Positions 8,671 to 20,800 are shown, counted from the stretch's first letter. The stretch: 64,000 bases of DNA from CAYRLW01 sp964425215 (GCA_964425215.1 CAYRLW010000012.1:1-64000), one strand, 5' to 3'. Numbers and translations are program-made. The notes: a model not told the origin generated them from the sequence alone.

Positions 8671-11600
8671 ATGCAACAGTGGGTATACACGGCCCTCCGT
8701 CGACCCGTGGGGGTTATTATGGCGCTCTGCGCCCTCTGTACCGCCGCCTTCTACTCCCTAAACCGGCTTTCCCTTTCCGAACTACCCGAGTTGAGCATTC
8801 CCCAGCTAACCGTCAAGACCGATTATCCGGGGATGGGGGCCGAGGAAATCCGGTCCTTGGTAACGATGGTGGTCGAAGACGCGGTCAGTTCGGTTCGTGC
8901 GTTGGAGCGGATCCGGAGCGTGTCCAGGGAAGGGGAATCCCTGGTGGTTCTGGATTTTGCCTGGGGTACGGATATGGATCAAGCCTCCACCGCCGTACGG
9001 GAGGCCATCGACGCGGTGTATCCCCGTCTGCCCGAGGGGGCTGAAAAACCTCTGGTGGTAAACCGGCCTTTGGAGGATAGGCCCATTGCGGTTATTTCCG
9101 TTTCCAGCGGGGAACTCTCCTTTGCCAGAACCCTGGCGGAATACGAACTACGCTCCCGTCTGCGGAAGGTAGAGGGGGTAGGGGCGGTGGTGCTGTGCGG
9201 TGGAAGCCGGCAGGAGGCGGTGCTCCGTATGGACGGCCCCAGAGCCGCCGGAGGGGGACTGGTCCCAGCGGATGTGGGGCGTATCCTATCCCAGGAGTGT
9301 GCGGACCTGCCGGCGGGGACCCTGCGGGAGGGCGATAGGGAGCTGACCGTCGTAAGCGCCGGCCGACCGGCATCCTTGGGGGAGTTGGGAACCCTATTTT
9401 TTAGCGGTCCCGGGTTTTCTCTGCGGCCCTCGGATTTGGGAAATTTGCGGATGGAACCGGCTCGGAGGGACAGCGTGTTTATAGCCGACGGCCGGGAACA
9501 GGTGGCCCTGGAAGTGTATCGGCAACCGGCCCGGGACCCGGTGGGATTGATAAGGGATATTCGGCGGGTGGTCTTGGATGCCCGAAGGGATTTTTCCCGG
9601 GACGCGGATATTCAAATCCGCTACGACGGTTCTACCAGAATTTTAAAGGCCCTGTTCGATCTTGCCCGATCCGCCCTGATCGGCGTGGCGGCGGTTTTTT
9701 TTATTCTGTTCCTCTTTATCCGGAGTCTCCGTCCCGCCTTTTTAACGGCCCTCTCTATACCCGTCAGCGCCGCCGCTGTGGTGGTAGTTCTGGCGGTAAC
9801 CCACCGCTCCCTCAATGGAATGACCCTGGGGGGGCTGGCCCTGGGGATAGGCCTGGTTTCCGATCCCGCGGTAGTGGTTTTGGAAGCGATACGCCAAGCC
9901 ACTTCTCGGTTTTCCGCACGTCCTTCCCCGCCGGAAGATCCATCCACGGGAGAACGTCCTTCCCCGTTGGAAGTCGGTGCGGGGGCCCTGTCGGTGGCTT
10001 CTTCCAGTTTTGGGGGTATGGTGACCACCCTGGTCGTTTTTGTTCCCATCATTTTTTTACCCGGCCCCCTGGGGGCCCTCTACGGGGATTTGGCCCTTTC
10101 GGTGAGCGTTTCCGTGGCCGCCGGTTGGCTTTACGCCCAAATCGCCCTGCCTTCCCTGTACCTGTTTCTCTACAGACCCCCCAAGCGTTCACCCCACCGG
10201 AAAGCTCTTTCCGTGGACCGCTGGTACCGGCGGCTCCTCGTGGGATTTCTCCGGAGGCCCGCGCCCCTTTTTGGTATCCTCATCCTATGGATGATCGGGG
10301 GAACCCTGCTCCTATTCCAACGGCCCCTCCGTTCCACCGTTGTACCCCCTATTTCAGAACTGGATGTCCGCTTTGACTTTCCATCGGGGACCCCCCTGGA
10401 ACGGGTCGCCCAGTCGGGAGAAGCCCTGGCGATCCAACTGGCCCAGGTACCGGGAGTGGAGGCCGTATTTGGCCGATCGGGGGCCGAACCGGAGGATTTT
10501 GGAACCACCGTGGGGGTGGATTATCGAAAAGAGGGGCTTTCCTTCCACTGCGACCTGGCAAAAAACGTAGTACCCCATGATCTTGTTAAAAGAATTGGGG
10601 CTATCGGGACTGCGGTGGGTAAAGAAATTAACCAGTATTCTATTATCCTTCCCCAGGAACCGGGGGAAGCCCTTTTGGGGCTTTCAAAGACTTCGTCGTT
10701 TATCATTACGGCCGCTGATAGGCAAGAGTTGGCTCGCCGGGTCTCCCTCATAGAGGGGGAATTAAACAACGCGGCGCCTCCCATGGAATACACCCTAAAG
10801 CCCTGGGAAAAGCGGACGGAAATTAGGCTGTTTCCCCAAAGGGAACGGCTGGTCCAGGCGGGACTTTCTATCGATCGGATAGCCGAAACGGTTCGATCCT
10901 CCACCGAAGGAGTTTATGGCCCCCGGTTGGAAATCGACGGCCGTCCTGTGGACCTCCGTCTGACCGCTTCCGGGTCCCCGTCTCTGGAGGGGATATCGGT
11001 AATCGGTCCTTCGGGGACGGTGGTAGCCCTGGATTCGGTGGCAGAGATTCGCCGATTAGAAGCCGACACGGCCCTGTACCGGCTGGACCGGCAGGATGGG
11101 GTGTTCCTGGATCTGGGGACTTCGGCTGTCCCGGGGGCTCCGACGGTTCCGGAAACCCTAGATCCTGGCCATTCTATCCCCGGGCTTCAACGGGTGGACG
11201 AATCGATTCTAAACCGGTACCGGGGAAGTCTGGTGGAGACCCTTTGCCTGGTCCTCCTGCTTCTTTACCTCACCCTGGCTAGCCAATTCGAATCCCCCTT
11301 TCTTCCCTTGCTTCTGTTATGGGCCATCCCCTTTTCCCTGGCCGGCACGGGGCCCCTTTTGGCTGTCTTGGACGCTCCGATGGATTCTTCCGCGGCGGTC
11401 GGTTTGGTGATTCTGTTCGGGGTCGCGGTGAACAACGGGATCGTCCTTTACGAACATTTTCAAGAAAAGCTCGCCCAGGGTTTGTCGGTTCCCAGGGCTG
11501 TCTATTGGGGGGCGGTGGAGCGGCTTCCGGCGGTACTGGTCACCAGCGGGACGACCCTATTTGCCCTTATGCCGGTACTGCTATCTCCCCCCGGTAGTCC

Positions 11601-11715
11601 CCAACGGTCCCTGTACGCCGCTTTGGCGGGGGGCCTTGTTTCTTCGACCTTTATCACCATCTTTGCCCTTCCGGTCCTTTTTATGGGGATGGCTAAAAGG
11701 AAGGGTACGCCATGA
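8671..11715 (+). CDS. RND-family inner membrane pump subunit 1
   Basis: This 1,014-residue protein has the full AcrB-type layout: TM1 near residues 10-28, a periplasmic porter domain (PQLTVKTDYPGMGAEEI, AIDAVYPRLPEGAEKPLV), TM2-6 at about 330-490, TM7 near 530, a second porter domain, and TM8-12 from about 845. The TM4 motif reads GLVSDPAVVVLEA: the first acidic residue (D398, AcrB D407) is kept, but the second is Pro (P399). The TM10 position equal to AcrB K940 is Asn (N921, in GVAVNNGIVLYE). Asn there is common in some RND subfamilies. A Pro/Ser-rich loop of about 20 residues interrupts the region after TM4. It probably works with the second RND subunit, the adaptor and the TolC homologue as a proton-driven exporter. 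The ribosome site (TAGGAG) overlaps the previous stop. Confidence 0.92.
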   Translation: MQQWVYTALRRPVGVIMALCALCTAAFYSLNRLSLSELPELSIPQLTVKTDYPGMGAEEIRSLVTMVVEDAVSSVRALERIRSVSREGESLVVLDFAWGTDMDQASTAVREAIDAVYPRLPEGAEKPLVVNRPLEDRPIAVISVSSGELSFARTLAEYELRSRLRKVEGVGAVVLCGGSRQEAVLRMDGPRAAGGGLVPADVGRILSQECADLPAGTLREGDRELTVVSAGRPASLGELGTLFFSGPGFSLRPSDLGNLRMEPARRDSVFIADGREQVALEVYRQPARDPVGLIRDIRRVVLDARRDFSRDADIQIRYDGSTRILKALFDLARSALIGVAAVFFILFLFIRSLRPAFLTALSIPVSAAAVVVVLAVTHRSLNGMTLGGLALGIGLVSDPAVVVLEAIRQATSRFSARPSPPEDPSTGERPSPLEVGAGALSVASSSFGGMVTTLVVFVPIIFLPGPLGALYGDLALSVSVSVAAGWLYAQIALPSLYLFLYRPPKRSPHRKALSVDRWYRRLLVGFLRRPAPLFGILILWMIGGTLLLFQRPLRSTVVPPISELDVRFDFPSGTPLERVAQSGEALAIQLAQVPGVEAVFGRSGAEPEDFGTTVGVDYRKEGLSFHCDLAKNVVPHDLVKRIGAIGTAVGKEINQYSIILPQEPGEALLGLSKTSSFIITAADRQELARRVSLIEGELNNAAPPMEYTLKPWEKRTEIRLFPQRERLVQAGLSIDRIAETVRSSTEGVYGPRLEIDGRPVDLRLTASGSPSLEGISVIGPSGTVVALDSVAEIRRLEADTALYRLDRQDGVFLDLGTSAVPGAPTVPETLDPGHSIPGLQRVDESILNRYRGSLVETLCLVLLLLYLTLASQFESPFLPLLLLWAIPFSLAGTGPLLAVLDAPMDSSAAVGLVILFGVAVNNGIVLYEHFQEKLAQGLSVPRAVYWGAVERLPAVLVTSGTTLFALMPVLLSPPGSPQRSLYAALAGGLVSSTFITIFALPVLFMGMAKRKGTP

Positions 11716-11771
11716 GGATCGCGGGACATCAAAAAAAATACATGAGGATCCTGGGACTTCAAAAAAACTAC
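11712..11771 (+). repeat. 30-bp tandem duplication carrying a start codon
   Basis: Two adjacent 30-bp units, 11712-11741 and 11742-11771, both begin ATGAGGATC and both contain a run of A (caaaaaaaatac / caaaaaaactac). They encode MRIAGHQKKY and MRILGLQKNY. The duplication is in frame and gives the second RND gene two possible starts. Confidence 0.9.
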
Positions 11772-14700
11772 CTTCATCGTCCCATCACGGCCCTTTGTTT
11801 AAGCATCGCCCTGGTAACCCTGTCGGTGATTGCCATCGTTAAGGGATCGGGAACGGGTAAAATAGGAAGGGAAGATCGATGGTACGCCGTAACCCTGCGT
11901 CATTTTGGGGTGGAGGCGGAGGAACTGGAACGAAGCATCGCCATTCCTCTAGAGGATGGTATCTTTCCCCTTCCGGGGGTTCGGGAAGTTCGGACGACCA
12001 TAGAAGCCGGCCGCGTTCGTACCTTGGTTCGGTTTCAAGCTTCCCAACGGGACGCCTACGAGGCCCTCCGTGTGGCGGTACAGCGGGTGTACGAAGCCCT
12101 ACCCCCTTCGGTTCAGCGGCCCGAGATCGTCTGTTCCGAAGAAAACCGGATACCCCTTTGGACTGCGGCGGTGGTCCCCAGGTCTGTCGCGGAGGTTCCC
12201 GGACAGGCTTCCCTTTCCCTGGGTACCCTGTTGGACCAAACGGTCAAACCGGCTTTACAGAGGGTAGAGGGGGTCGCGGAGGTAGAAGTCGCTGGAACGA
12301 CGATCCGGGAAATAGGGATCCTGTTGGACGACCGGCTCTTGGCCTCCCGGGGCTTGAGTACGGACCAGGTGGCCCGGTCTTTGGGCTCCACGGACCGGAT
12401 TTTTCCGGCGGGGTACATCGAAGAGGGCCATCGGGAGCTGAATATCCTTTTTGACGGAAGGTACCCCACGGTGGAGGACCTGAAGTCCGCCTGGCTCGAG
12501 GTTCCCCGGGGCCAGCCTCTGCGTCTGGGGGACCTGGGCCGGGTGACCGAACGGGAACGGAAAAGCGAGACCCTTTCCCGGCTAAACGGGAAACCCACGG
12601 TGATCCTTTCGGTGTACGGGAATGGTACGGTCCGACCCCAGGATCTTTCCCGGATTCTGGGGAAGAAAATCACCGAATTCCAAGCCCTGCCCCTGGAATT
12701 TCAAGTATTATCCGACCGGGGGGCGGAAGAATGGAAAGCCTTCGTTTCGGTGGTCCTTTCGGCCTTCCAAGGGACCGGAGCGGTGGCCCTGGTAACCCTG
12801 GTCTTGATCCGCCGCATGGGTGGTTCGGCGATAAACGCCCTCATCGGGGCTCTTTCGGTTCCCTGCGTGGTGCTTTGGTCGGCGGGACTTCTGGTTTTCC
12901 TGGGGTTTCACCTGGATACGGCCCTTTTGGCGGGTCTGGCTTCCGGGGTCGGTTCGGCGGTGGACGCATCCATTCTGGCCGTCAGCACCCTGGGGGCGGT
13001 CGATACCACCGAAAAGGGTCCGGAAGCCTTAAAAGCCCTGGTACCCATCCTCCTATCCGGAGGGGCTACCACCATGGCGGCTCTGGTCCCCCTGGTGGCC
13101 CTACCTTCGATGGATTCCCAGGTCCAGTCTATGGCCTGGGCGGTGGGGGCGGTTACCCTCACGGCCCTCTGCGCTTCCCTTATCCTATTCCCACCCCTGC
13201 TTCTTCTGCCCCGCCCATCCTATCAACGGCCTCCGCTTCAAAATTCTCCGCGACAGGAGTCTACGTCTCAGAAGTCTCCGAGACAGAAGTGTCCATGGAA
13301 TCCTCTTCGACGCTTTGAAGGGGATTTTGCGCCCCTTCGGTACCTCGTAGCCCAGGGCCTTCGCCATTCCAATCTGGTACTGCTTTTGGGCCTGGGGATA
13401 ACCTTCGGAGCCCTGGTTTTTTTGGCCCGGGCAGGGGTGGACGTGGAGGGTTATTATTCCACCAATTCCCTCTTTATACGGGTAGAGTTCGAAGGGGGTC
13501 TCCACAACGAGGCGGTGGATAGGGCCCTGGGGGAGTACGCTCGGGTCTTGAAAACTCGTAAAGAGGTCCGGTACGTCCAAACGGAGGCCTCAGCGTCCGC
13601 AGGTTCGGTCCTCGTTTCCTTTGACCCCGCCCAGCTTCCGGCGGGGGGGATTACGGCGGAACTTCGGGAGGAAATTCGTTCCATCCCCCTGGGCGGGGCC
13701 TTTGTGTATATCAGCGAACCCTCGGCCGAAGAACGGCTTTGGACTATCACCGTTTCGGGGGAAGATGAGGGGACCTGTAAAAACCTGGCCGAACGATTGA
13801 CTTCCCTCTGCGCCGGTCTTCCGTCGGTTTTAGATGGGGTTTTGAACTTTAAAGAGGGGGGCGATCGCCTCCTCCTGGTCCCCCGGAGGGAACGGTTGGC
13901 CGCTTCGGGGCTGTGGTTCGCCGATGTGGCCAGCCTCGTCCGAAGGGCCGTGTACGGTCCCGTGGCGTACAAACGGGTTTCCGAAGCCGCCGAGGTGGAC
14001 CTGCGGATCCAGGGCCTGGCTACGGAAAACCCTTCGATGGCGGACCTCTATTCCCTATCCCTTCCGGATCCCCGGACCGGGGGGAGCTTAAACCTTTCTT
14101 CGGTTATGGATCGGCGGCTCGTACGGGAGGGGGGCACCATCCGACGGGAAAACCGGCGGCCCGTGGCATCCCTAACGCTCCGGACCAGGCCCCTGGACCC
14201 CCGGCGGCTTAAGGAAGAGGTCCTTTCCCTGGTAGGCCAACTCCGATTACCCCCCTCCTACGCGGTGGAGTTCGATCCCCAGGCCATACAGGAGGCCGAT
14301 GGGGCCGCTTCTCTGGGGGGAACCTTCCTGGTGGCCCTGCTGTTTTGTTTTATGGTGATCGCGGGGGCCCTGGAATCCCTTTCAGCTCCCCTGCTTATCC
14401 TGTCGGCGGTTCCTCCCTCCCTAGGACTTCCCGCGATTTTACTAACTATCCAGGGAAGGCCCTTGAATTTTACCGTTCTGTGCGCCTTTGTGGCGGTCAG
14501 CGGGATGGCGGTAAACGCGGCGGTCCTGGTGGTAGAGGTCCTTCGATCCCCCGGTTATGGAAAAAATCCGGTGGAAGCCCTGGCTTCCCAATTTCCCCTC
14601 CTTATCGCCACCACTCTTACCACCGTCGCGGGGGCCCTTCCCTTTGTGTTTAACCAAACCGGTTCAGACCGGATCGTCCGGGCCCTCGCTTGGGTCACAA

Positions 14701-14834
14701 TCCTGGGGGTGGGCTCTTCCTTCTTTTTTTCTATCCTTTGGCTTCCCGCGTTGATCCATCGATTCCCCCGTTTGATCTATCTATCGAAACCTACAACCGA
14801 TTCCGCTTTTGCGGAACCTAAGGGCCCTTTTTAA
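11712..14834 (+). CDS. RND-family inner membrane pump subunit 2
   Basis: This 1,040-residue RND protein is only distantly like its neighbour, so the pair resembles two-subunit pumps such as MdtB/MdtC. The start (ATGA overlap) is odd: the first ten codons, including ATG, are tandemly duplicated, so translation may begin at 11712 or 11742. TM1 follows (HRPITALCLSIALVTLSV). The TM4 motif reads GSAVDASILAVS, keeping D418 but replacing the second acidic residue with Ala. The AcrB K940 position is N935 (GMAVNAAVLVVE). A Ser/Gln/Lys-rich linker (about residues 500-530, with NSPRQ and KSPRQ repeats) sits between the halves. With both relay pairs altered in both subunits, the coupling mechanism deserves testing. 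Confidence 0.9.
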   Translation: MRIAGHQKKYMRILGLQKNYLHRPITALCLSIALVTLSVIAIVKGSGTGKIGREDRWYAVTLRHFGVEAEELERSIAIPLEDGIFPLPGVREVRTTIEAGRVRTLVRFQASQRDAYEALRVAVQRVYEALPPSVQRPEIVCSEENRIPLWTAAVVPRSVAEVPGQASLSLGTLLDQTVKPALQRVEGVAEVEVAGTTIREIGILLDDRLLASRGLSTDQVARSLGSTDRIFPAGYIEEGHRELNILFDGRYPTVEDLKSAWLEVPRGQPLRLGDLGRVTERERKSETLSRLNGKPTVILSVYGNGTVRPQDLSRILGKKITEFQALPLEFQVLSDRGAEEWKAFVSVVLSAFQGTGAVALVTLVLIRRMGGSAINALIGALSVPCVVLWSAGLLVFLGFHLDTALLAGLASGVGSAVDASILAVSTLGAVDTTEKGPEALKALVPILLSGGATTMAALVPLVALPSMDSQVQSMAWAVGAVTLTALCASLILFPPLLLLPRPSYQRPPLQNSPRQESTSQKSPRQKCPWNPLRRFEGDFAPLRYLVAQGLRHSNLVLLLGLGITFGALVFLARAGVDVEGYYSTNSLFIRVEFEGGLHNEAVDRALGEYARVLKTRKEVRYVQTEASASAGSVLVSFDPAQLPAGGITAELREEIRSIPLGGAFVYISEPSAEERLWTITVSGEDEGTCKNLAERLTSLCAGLPSVLDGVLNFKEGGDRLLLVPRRERLAASGLWFADVASLVRRAVYGPVAYKRVSEAAEVDLRIQGLATENPSMADLYSLSLPDPRTGGSLNLSSVMDRRLVREGGTIRRENRRPVASLTLRTRPLDPRRLKEEVLSLVGQLRLPPSYAVEFDPQAIQEADGAASLGGTFLVALLFCFMVIAGALESLSAPLLILSAVPPSLGLPAILLTIQGRPLNFTVLCAFVAVSGMAVNAAVLVVEVLRSPGYGKNPVEALASQFPLLIATTLTTVAGALPFVFNQTGSDRIVRALAWVTILGVGSSFFFSILWLPALIHRFPRLIYLSKPTTDSAFAEPKGPF

Positions 14835-14845
14835 GGAAGGTTGCC

Positions 14846-17800
14846 ATGAAACAGGCCTTAGTCGTTCTCTGTATCGTTTTTTTGCTTCCCCCGGGAAGGC
14901 CGGGGACCCAGGATTTTACCGCGTTCCGGGATCTTACCAGGCCCGCCTTTGATCGATCCTTTAGTAAGGCCGATCGAGCGACAAGTCCGGGGCTCTGGTG
15001 GGCCTCGGCCCAGGGTTCCCTATCCCAGGTTCGGGAATCCACGGAAGTCTTGGCTTTGAAATTGTTCGCCGATCCCGACGAACGGTCATCCCTTCTGGCC
15101 CAGCTGGACCAGTGGACCGAGGCGGAACTGGAGCGCCGTTTTGCCCAGTGGTTGACCAATTATTTTATGGCGGACCCCCTAGCCAGCGCCCACGATCAGA
15201 TCCTAGCGGGAATTTCGTCGGCCAACCGCCAATACCTGTACCACACCGACGAAGCAGGCAAAATACTCTACGACGCCGCCACGGGGGACCCCCTGGTGAT
15301 CCGCCCGGACGAGGGTGGGCTGGAAACGGCGGAGGAGGATAGCCGGGAATGGAAAACCCAGGTCCAACGTACCGCCAAGGAAGCCCTGGGGGAACTGCGG
15401 TCCCGCTATATGGCCCATCTACCCGAACTGTTGCCTTACCTGCGGGAGGATAGAAGAGAAGCCTTTGAATCCCTATGGCGGGAAACCGCGGAAAGCCGCT
15501 CGGATTCACAAGAGAAGGAATTGACCGCCCTCGTTGATCGGGAGGCCAAATTGTTTATGGACCGAAGGACCGCGGACCTGTGGAGCCAGAGAAGAAAAAG
15601 CGAGTCGGGAACCGCAGAACGGACGGTCGCAGAGCTGATTGAAGAAATTTCCGCGCCCTGCGAAAAGGCCATAGAGAGCCTGCAAACTCGGATAGAGCAA
15701 GCCCAAGGGGGAACCGGGGATTTGGCTGTCCAGGGTAAGGAGTGGTTAGAGGAGTATCAAACCCAATTCCAGCGGGGACTTGCGGCATGGGAAAACGCGG
15801 AACAGCGGTTTTTAGCCCAGCGGATCGAGTGGGAGCGGGACGCGGGACAGGCGTATCTGACCGGAGAGTCCGCCTGGAACGACGCTTTTGGGACCTTGGA
15901 AAAGGAACGGCAAGCCTGGGAGACCCGTCTTCAAACCCTCTTTGACCAGGGGGAAAGGACGTACCAAAGGGCCTCCGAGACCCTGGATCGGGCGATACTG
16001 CAGGCAAAAACCGAGTTCCAGCGGGATGCGGAGCTCCGGGCCCAGGGTGGCGCGGATCGGGCCCAAGCGTGGATATCGATGTACCAAATCTGCGGTACCG
16101 TACTGCGGGGGGCCCGGGAAAACGCTTCGTATTGGGGTGCCCGGTTGGCCCCGCCGCAATCTTCCTTTCCCCCCATCGACGATCCCAATTTGGATTCGTG
16201 GATCGAGGGCCGGCTGAAGGAGCTGTGGTCCGCCGCGAAAAAAGCCTACGAGGCCCTCAACAGGGGACCGACGGAACTGTGGATGGCCCTGGATTCGGCC
16301 AGTCGACAGCCCCCCGACGAGGGACTGACTGCGGAGCTCTCGGCCCAACTCCGTTCCGCCGGGGTAGAATCCTTTGACTCGGAGGGCCTGGTGGCGGGGA
16401 TGGAACTGCGGCGTTGGAGTTCCCTCTACAAGGAGTATTCTGCCAGGGCTTTGGAGGCCCGGAACGTCCTGACCGCCGATTTTGGCCTGGCGGTGGGTTC
16501 GGGACTGTTAGCCGACGTGCTAGACCCTTCGGTATCCAAGGAATATTTGTTTCTGGACGAGTACCAGATAGAACTTATCCGCAGTCAGGCCGTGGCTTCC
16601 TACTGGGATCATCGGTACCGCATAGCCCTGGCGGTGGATTCCTACGCCCAGGATCGGAGCGCCCTCCGGATCACGGATGGGGAAAGTCTGGATCGGTGGC
16701 AACGGGCGAAGGAAGCCTACGACCGGGCCTTGGAACTGTACCAGGGGACCCAACAAAACCTAATAGCCCAGGGACGCACCGTGAGTCAAACCCAGGCCCT
16801 GGTCCAAGAAGCCCAGGAACAGCTTAACCAAGCCACCGCCCGATTGGAGGACCTGAACCAGGAGTACGCCCTGCTCATGTCATCCTACGCCCTTCAAAGG
16901 GATGATCTTATCAAAAACGAAATCGCCGCTTCTTCCTATACCCTTTCCCAGATCCAGGGCCGAATCGATTCGGTGGATGATCCTCCCTACATTCGGTACC
17001 TTGAGAGGGCCAGGGCGTTATCCCTGGCCCAGGAGGTGGAAAAAGCGGGGGAGGCGCTCCGGACCCTGATCCTGGGGGCCGAGGGGGAAGCTTCCTTGGC
17101 GGAATTAGCCCTGGCCGCCCAGGATGGGACCGACGAAAGCCGGAGCGCCCTGGAAGGACGGGTTCTGTACCTTACCCAACTCTCCAGCGATTTGAAGGCC
17201 CCAGACTCCGTTCCCTGGAACGAAGAGGCTTTCGCGGACCCGCAGGCCCTGGTCCAACCCTTTATGACCGCTCCCCAGGGACCCCAACGGGCCCTGGCGG
17301 ATTATCTTTCGGCCCTGGAAGAGGAAAATCGAAACGCTCCCCCATGGGTTTCCTCCGTCGCTGAACCGTGGATCGAAGCCCTTTTAGACTACGCGGCGGC
17401 ATCCTATTCTGTGGTAGCCGTTCCTTCCGAATCCTTTGAATCCTCCGAAAGCCTGGGACGGCAATTGGACGAGAAAAACAAGGCCCTGGCCGACCTTCTT
17501 GCAAATGCAGACGGGTTCCCACTACCCGAGGGAAGCGGAGACTCCTTGACCGACGATCCTTTGGCCGTACGCACCCTGGAACGGGAGATTCAAAACTTGG
17601 GCTATCGCCTTTCCTTCGCGGATAAACTGGAAGCGGAGCGGGCTCGGAATACCCCAAGCGCGGAGCAGGCCCTGCTCCGATTCGAACGTCAAAATCGGAT
17701 ATGGCGATCCGCCTTGACCCTCTGGCGGGAGGGGGAGGAGGGAACCGAGCGGAACGTCCTACGGGATGCCATCCAGGGGTATATCGACGATCCAACCCTG

Positions 17801-20800
17801 GGGTGGGACGACCGGTGGGCCCTTCCGTTGGACCAAGGCCTGGTGGACGCGTACCGAAGGGAGGCCGAAAACTTCCAGGGACTTTTGGAAGAGGAGCGGA
17901 CGGAACAGCGGAAGATCGAACGTCTAGAGGAAGCCCTGGCCCTGGTTTCCAACAACACGGCCCTATCGGGGGCCCTTGAACGGCTCGGCGCATCCATCGC
18001 GGAACAACGGACCGCGTACCAGCAGGCCCTGGCGTTATACGCCACCCAAGCGGACCAGTATGGCTACCAGGGAGGTCGGTACGATGAACTTTACGGAATT
18101 ATGAAACAACGGTACGCCCAGATGGAAGAGGCTCGGTTCCTCTACGAAAAGGAAGACGCCATCCGTACCTGGGCCTCCAGCGCCTACCTAAAAGCCCAGG
18201 GAGAGGATAACAGTGACCGTTTGTCTTACCGGGACCCGGTAGCGGACGTGGTCTATACCCGGGACCGGAAAGACCGTGCCGAAGTAGCCCTCCGAGCTCT
18301 GGGGGACCTCTACGCCCCCGATACGGCCGAACGTCCCTACGAGGACCCGGAGTATCGGACCTTGTATCAAAATTACCAGGAGAGTTACCGGGACATAATC
18401 CTCACCGCCAAGGCGAGAAACACCCTCGCGGGGGAGCTGGAACGGGAATACGAAAAAAATCAAAAATTGGCCCAAACCTATACGGCGGCCCTGTCGGTAT
18501 TTAAGGGCAATGTGACCGAAGCCAGTACCCCCTGGTCCCCCTACCTGACCCTGCACAACGGGGCCCTTACACTTTCCTACGACAGCAACTACGTACTGAC
18601 CCCGGGCTCGCCCTTGGATAGCGTCGCGGTGGAACAAAGCTTAAGCCAGTGGGGTGTACGGATGGCGGCCTACCGTTTTGACGCGGAACGGTACAAACGG
18701 TGGGGCTTGGCTCGGGATTTTTTACTGCTCCAATTGCGGGATCGTAATCCATCCCTTACAATGATAAGAAACGAGTATCATCTGGCTGATAATATCTACA
18801 ACGATATGGGCAACATGGAGGTTCATTATCGGTCCCTTCGGAGTCGTATGGATGATTTTAGGAACCCCGGTGAGTCCTTCTTCTTCTTTGGCATTTTTTG
18901 GACTCCCCCGGGCCTTTCGACGGCCCAACGGTCCGCCTGGGAAAGCCTAAGCCCCCAAGAACGGTCCGATTTGGAAACCTACGTGGCCCTAACCCTCTCG
19001 GGCCAAGGGGGTAATTCCTCGGATCTCTATATGTTTTCCCACGTCTCCGCCTATTTGGAAACCCAAAACGTCGACTCGGTGGTTACCTCCTGGAAAAATT
19101 GGGAGGATGGCCGCCGGAGTAATTGGTTTTACGGATGGTGGGCGGACATTGAGTACCATAAATTAGAGGGTGTGCAAAACGCGTACCGGCCCCTGTGGGA
19201 GGAGCTTCAGCGGTCCCTGGCCTCCGGGGCGGCACATTTAAAGTCCCAAACGGAAGCCCTGGCTTCCTCGTTCAAAAGTTACCAGGAGTCCAACGAACGG
19301 ATAGCCGCTATGGAAGGGCGGAGCGCCCCGGGGCAAGGTTTCCAGTGGCAGGATCTGGAAAGGGCTCTCAGCGCGGCGGGAACCCTAAGTACCGGCGAGA
19401 TTGGTGAACTGAAAAACCTCTGGACTGCCTTTTCTTCTCCCGACGCCGGGAGCGGCGCTTCGGTGGTTTCCGTTTTGGAAAAACTTTTCCAAGGGGCCAA
19501 AAATCGTACCGCTTCCCTGTTCCGGGCCCTCGAGGGGACGGCCCAAGCCAAGGGAGTCGATCAATCGGAAGCCCAGGGGGCGTATCGATCGATTTTCGAC
19601 GATTTTGTGGAGGGTAGGGCTACCTTGCAGACCCTGAATACGGCAGGACAACGGGCTTTTGGCGAAACGGCGGCTTCCGAGCGGGTTTATTTAGAGGATT
19701 TGGAGCGGGCTCTGTCCCCGGCCCTGCTCCAGATAGCCCTGGGTTCCTCTTCCTCGGACCAGGAGGCCCTGGGCTTGGCGCAAAACTATGGGGACCTGAT
19801 AAAGCGGGTGTACCAGAGCCGATTCCAGGCCGAACTGGCGGCCCGCCAGGCCGAATGGGACTTGAAAAAGCGGGACCTGGAGGATCAGCGACAGCGCTGG
19901 ATGGAGGCTTCCCAAATCATGGCAAGCCGGGGCCGGGAGGATTGGGCTCGATCCTTGGATACCCTGCGGGAACGGTACGGCTTTTGGAAAAAACAATACC
20001 AAAGGACCTACGCGGAAACGGCGGATTCCTGGGATCGCTCGTATCTTCAGGGCCTGCGGGATAAGGAGAGCTGGGTGGCCAGGGCCACCGAAGCGGCGGA
20101 TACCGCCATGGGGGAGGCGCTCCTGAGCGCGGTGGGGGTGGACGGACAGACCCTTTCCCGAAGTTTTGACACCCTACAGCCCCTGGGGAGTCTGGATCCT
20201 TCCATCGTATCTATCCGTCAAACCCTATCGGAACTGTTGGACTCCCACATGGGCTTAGACAGCGCTCTAGCGGTCCTATCCCGGGATGAGGCCTCGATAC
20301 TCCCTTCTTCCGCTGTTCTTGCCAGCGGTCTTGATGGTTTGGGACTTTGGCAGTCTGCCCAAGCGCAGGCCTCCGTGGCCCTTCTGCTTCACCAATCCAA
20401 TCAGGAGCTGGCCGTGTCCCAGACCCGCCTTCTGGCCTCCCGGGCCCGGGATATGGCGGACGCGGCGATTCAAACCCTAAACAGGAACCTGGCCCAGGCC
20501 AACGAGGATGTTCGGGTGAATATGGACCGGACCTTTATCCTGCAGGGCCGTTGGCGTCGGGACGGACCGACCTACGTCAAGGACGTGGTGGACCATTCCA
20601 CGGTGTTCAACCCCATCATCACCACCCGGGCTTCGGTTCCAGGGTACATCGCCTACGTTATGAATCCCTGGAAACTGAATACGGACCTTTCGGATAGCCG
20701 CCTTGCTAACCTAAACGCCCAGGGTATCTCTGCCCTTATCGCCCAGGCCCAGGGGGAGGTGGAAAAGCAGGGGCAAGCGGTGTTTGGAACTTCGGGTCAG

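Noticed and set aside
13200..13310. Repeats NSPRQ/KSPRQ in RND subunit 2 as a possible separate element
   Set aside because: It is a short in-frame low-complexity linker between the two halves of the pump and needs no other explanation.
17262..17993. Minus-strand open frame of 243 codons inside the giant gene
   Set aside because: The translation is proline- and arginine-rich low-complexity sequence typical of antisense frames in GC-rich DNA.
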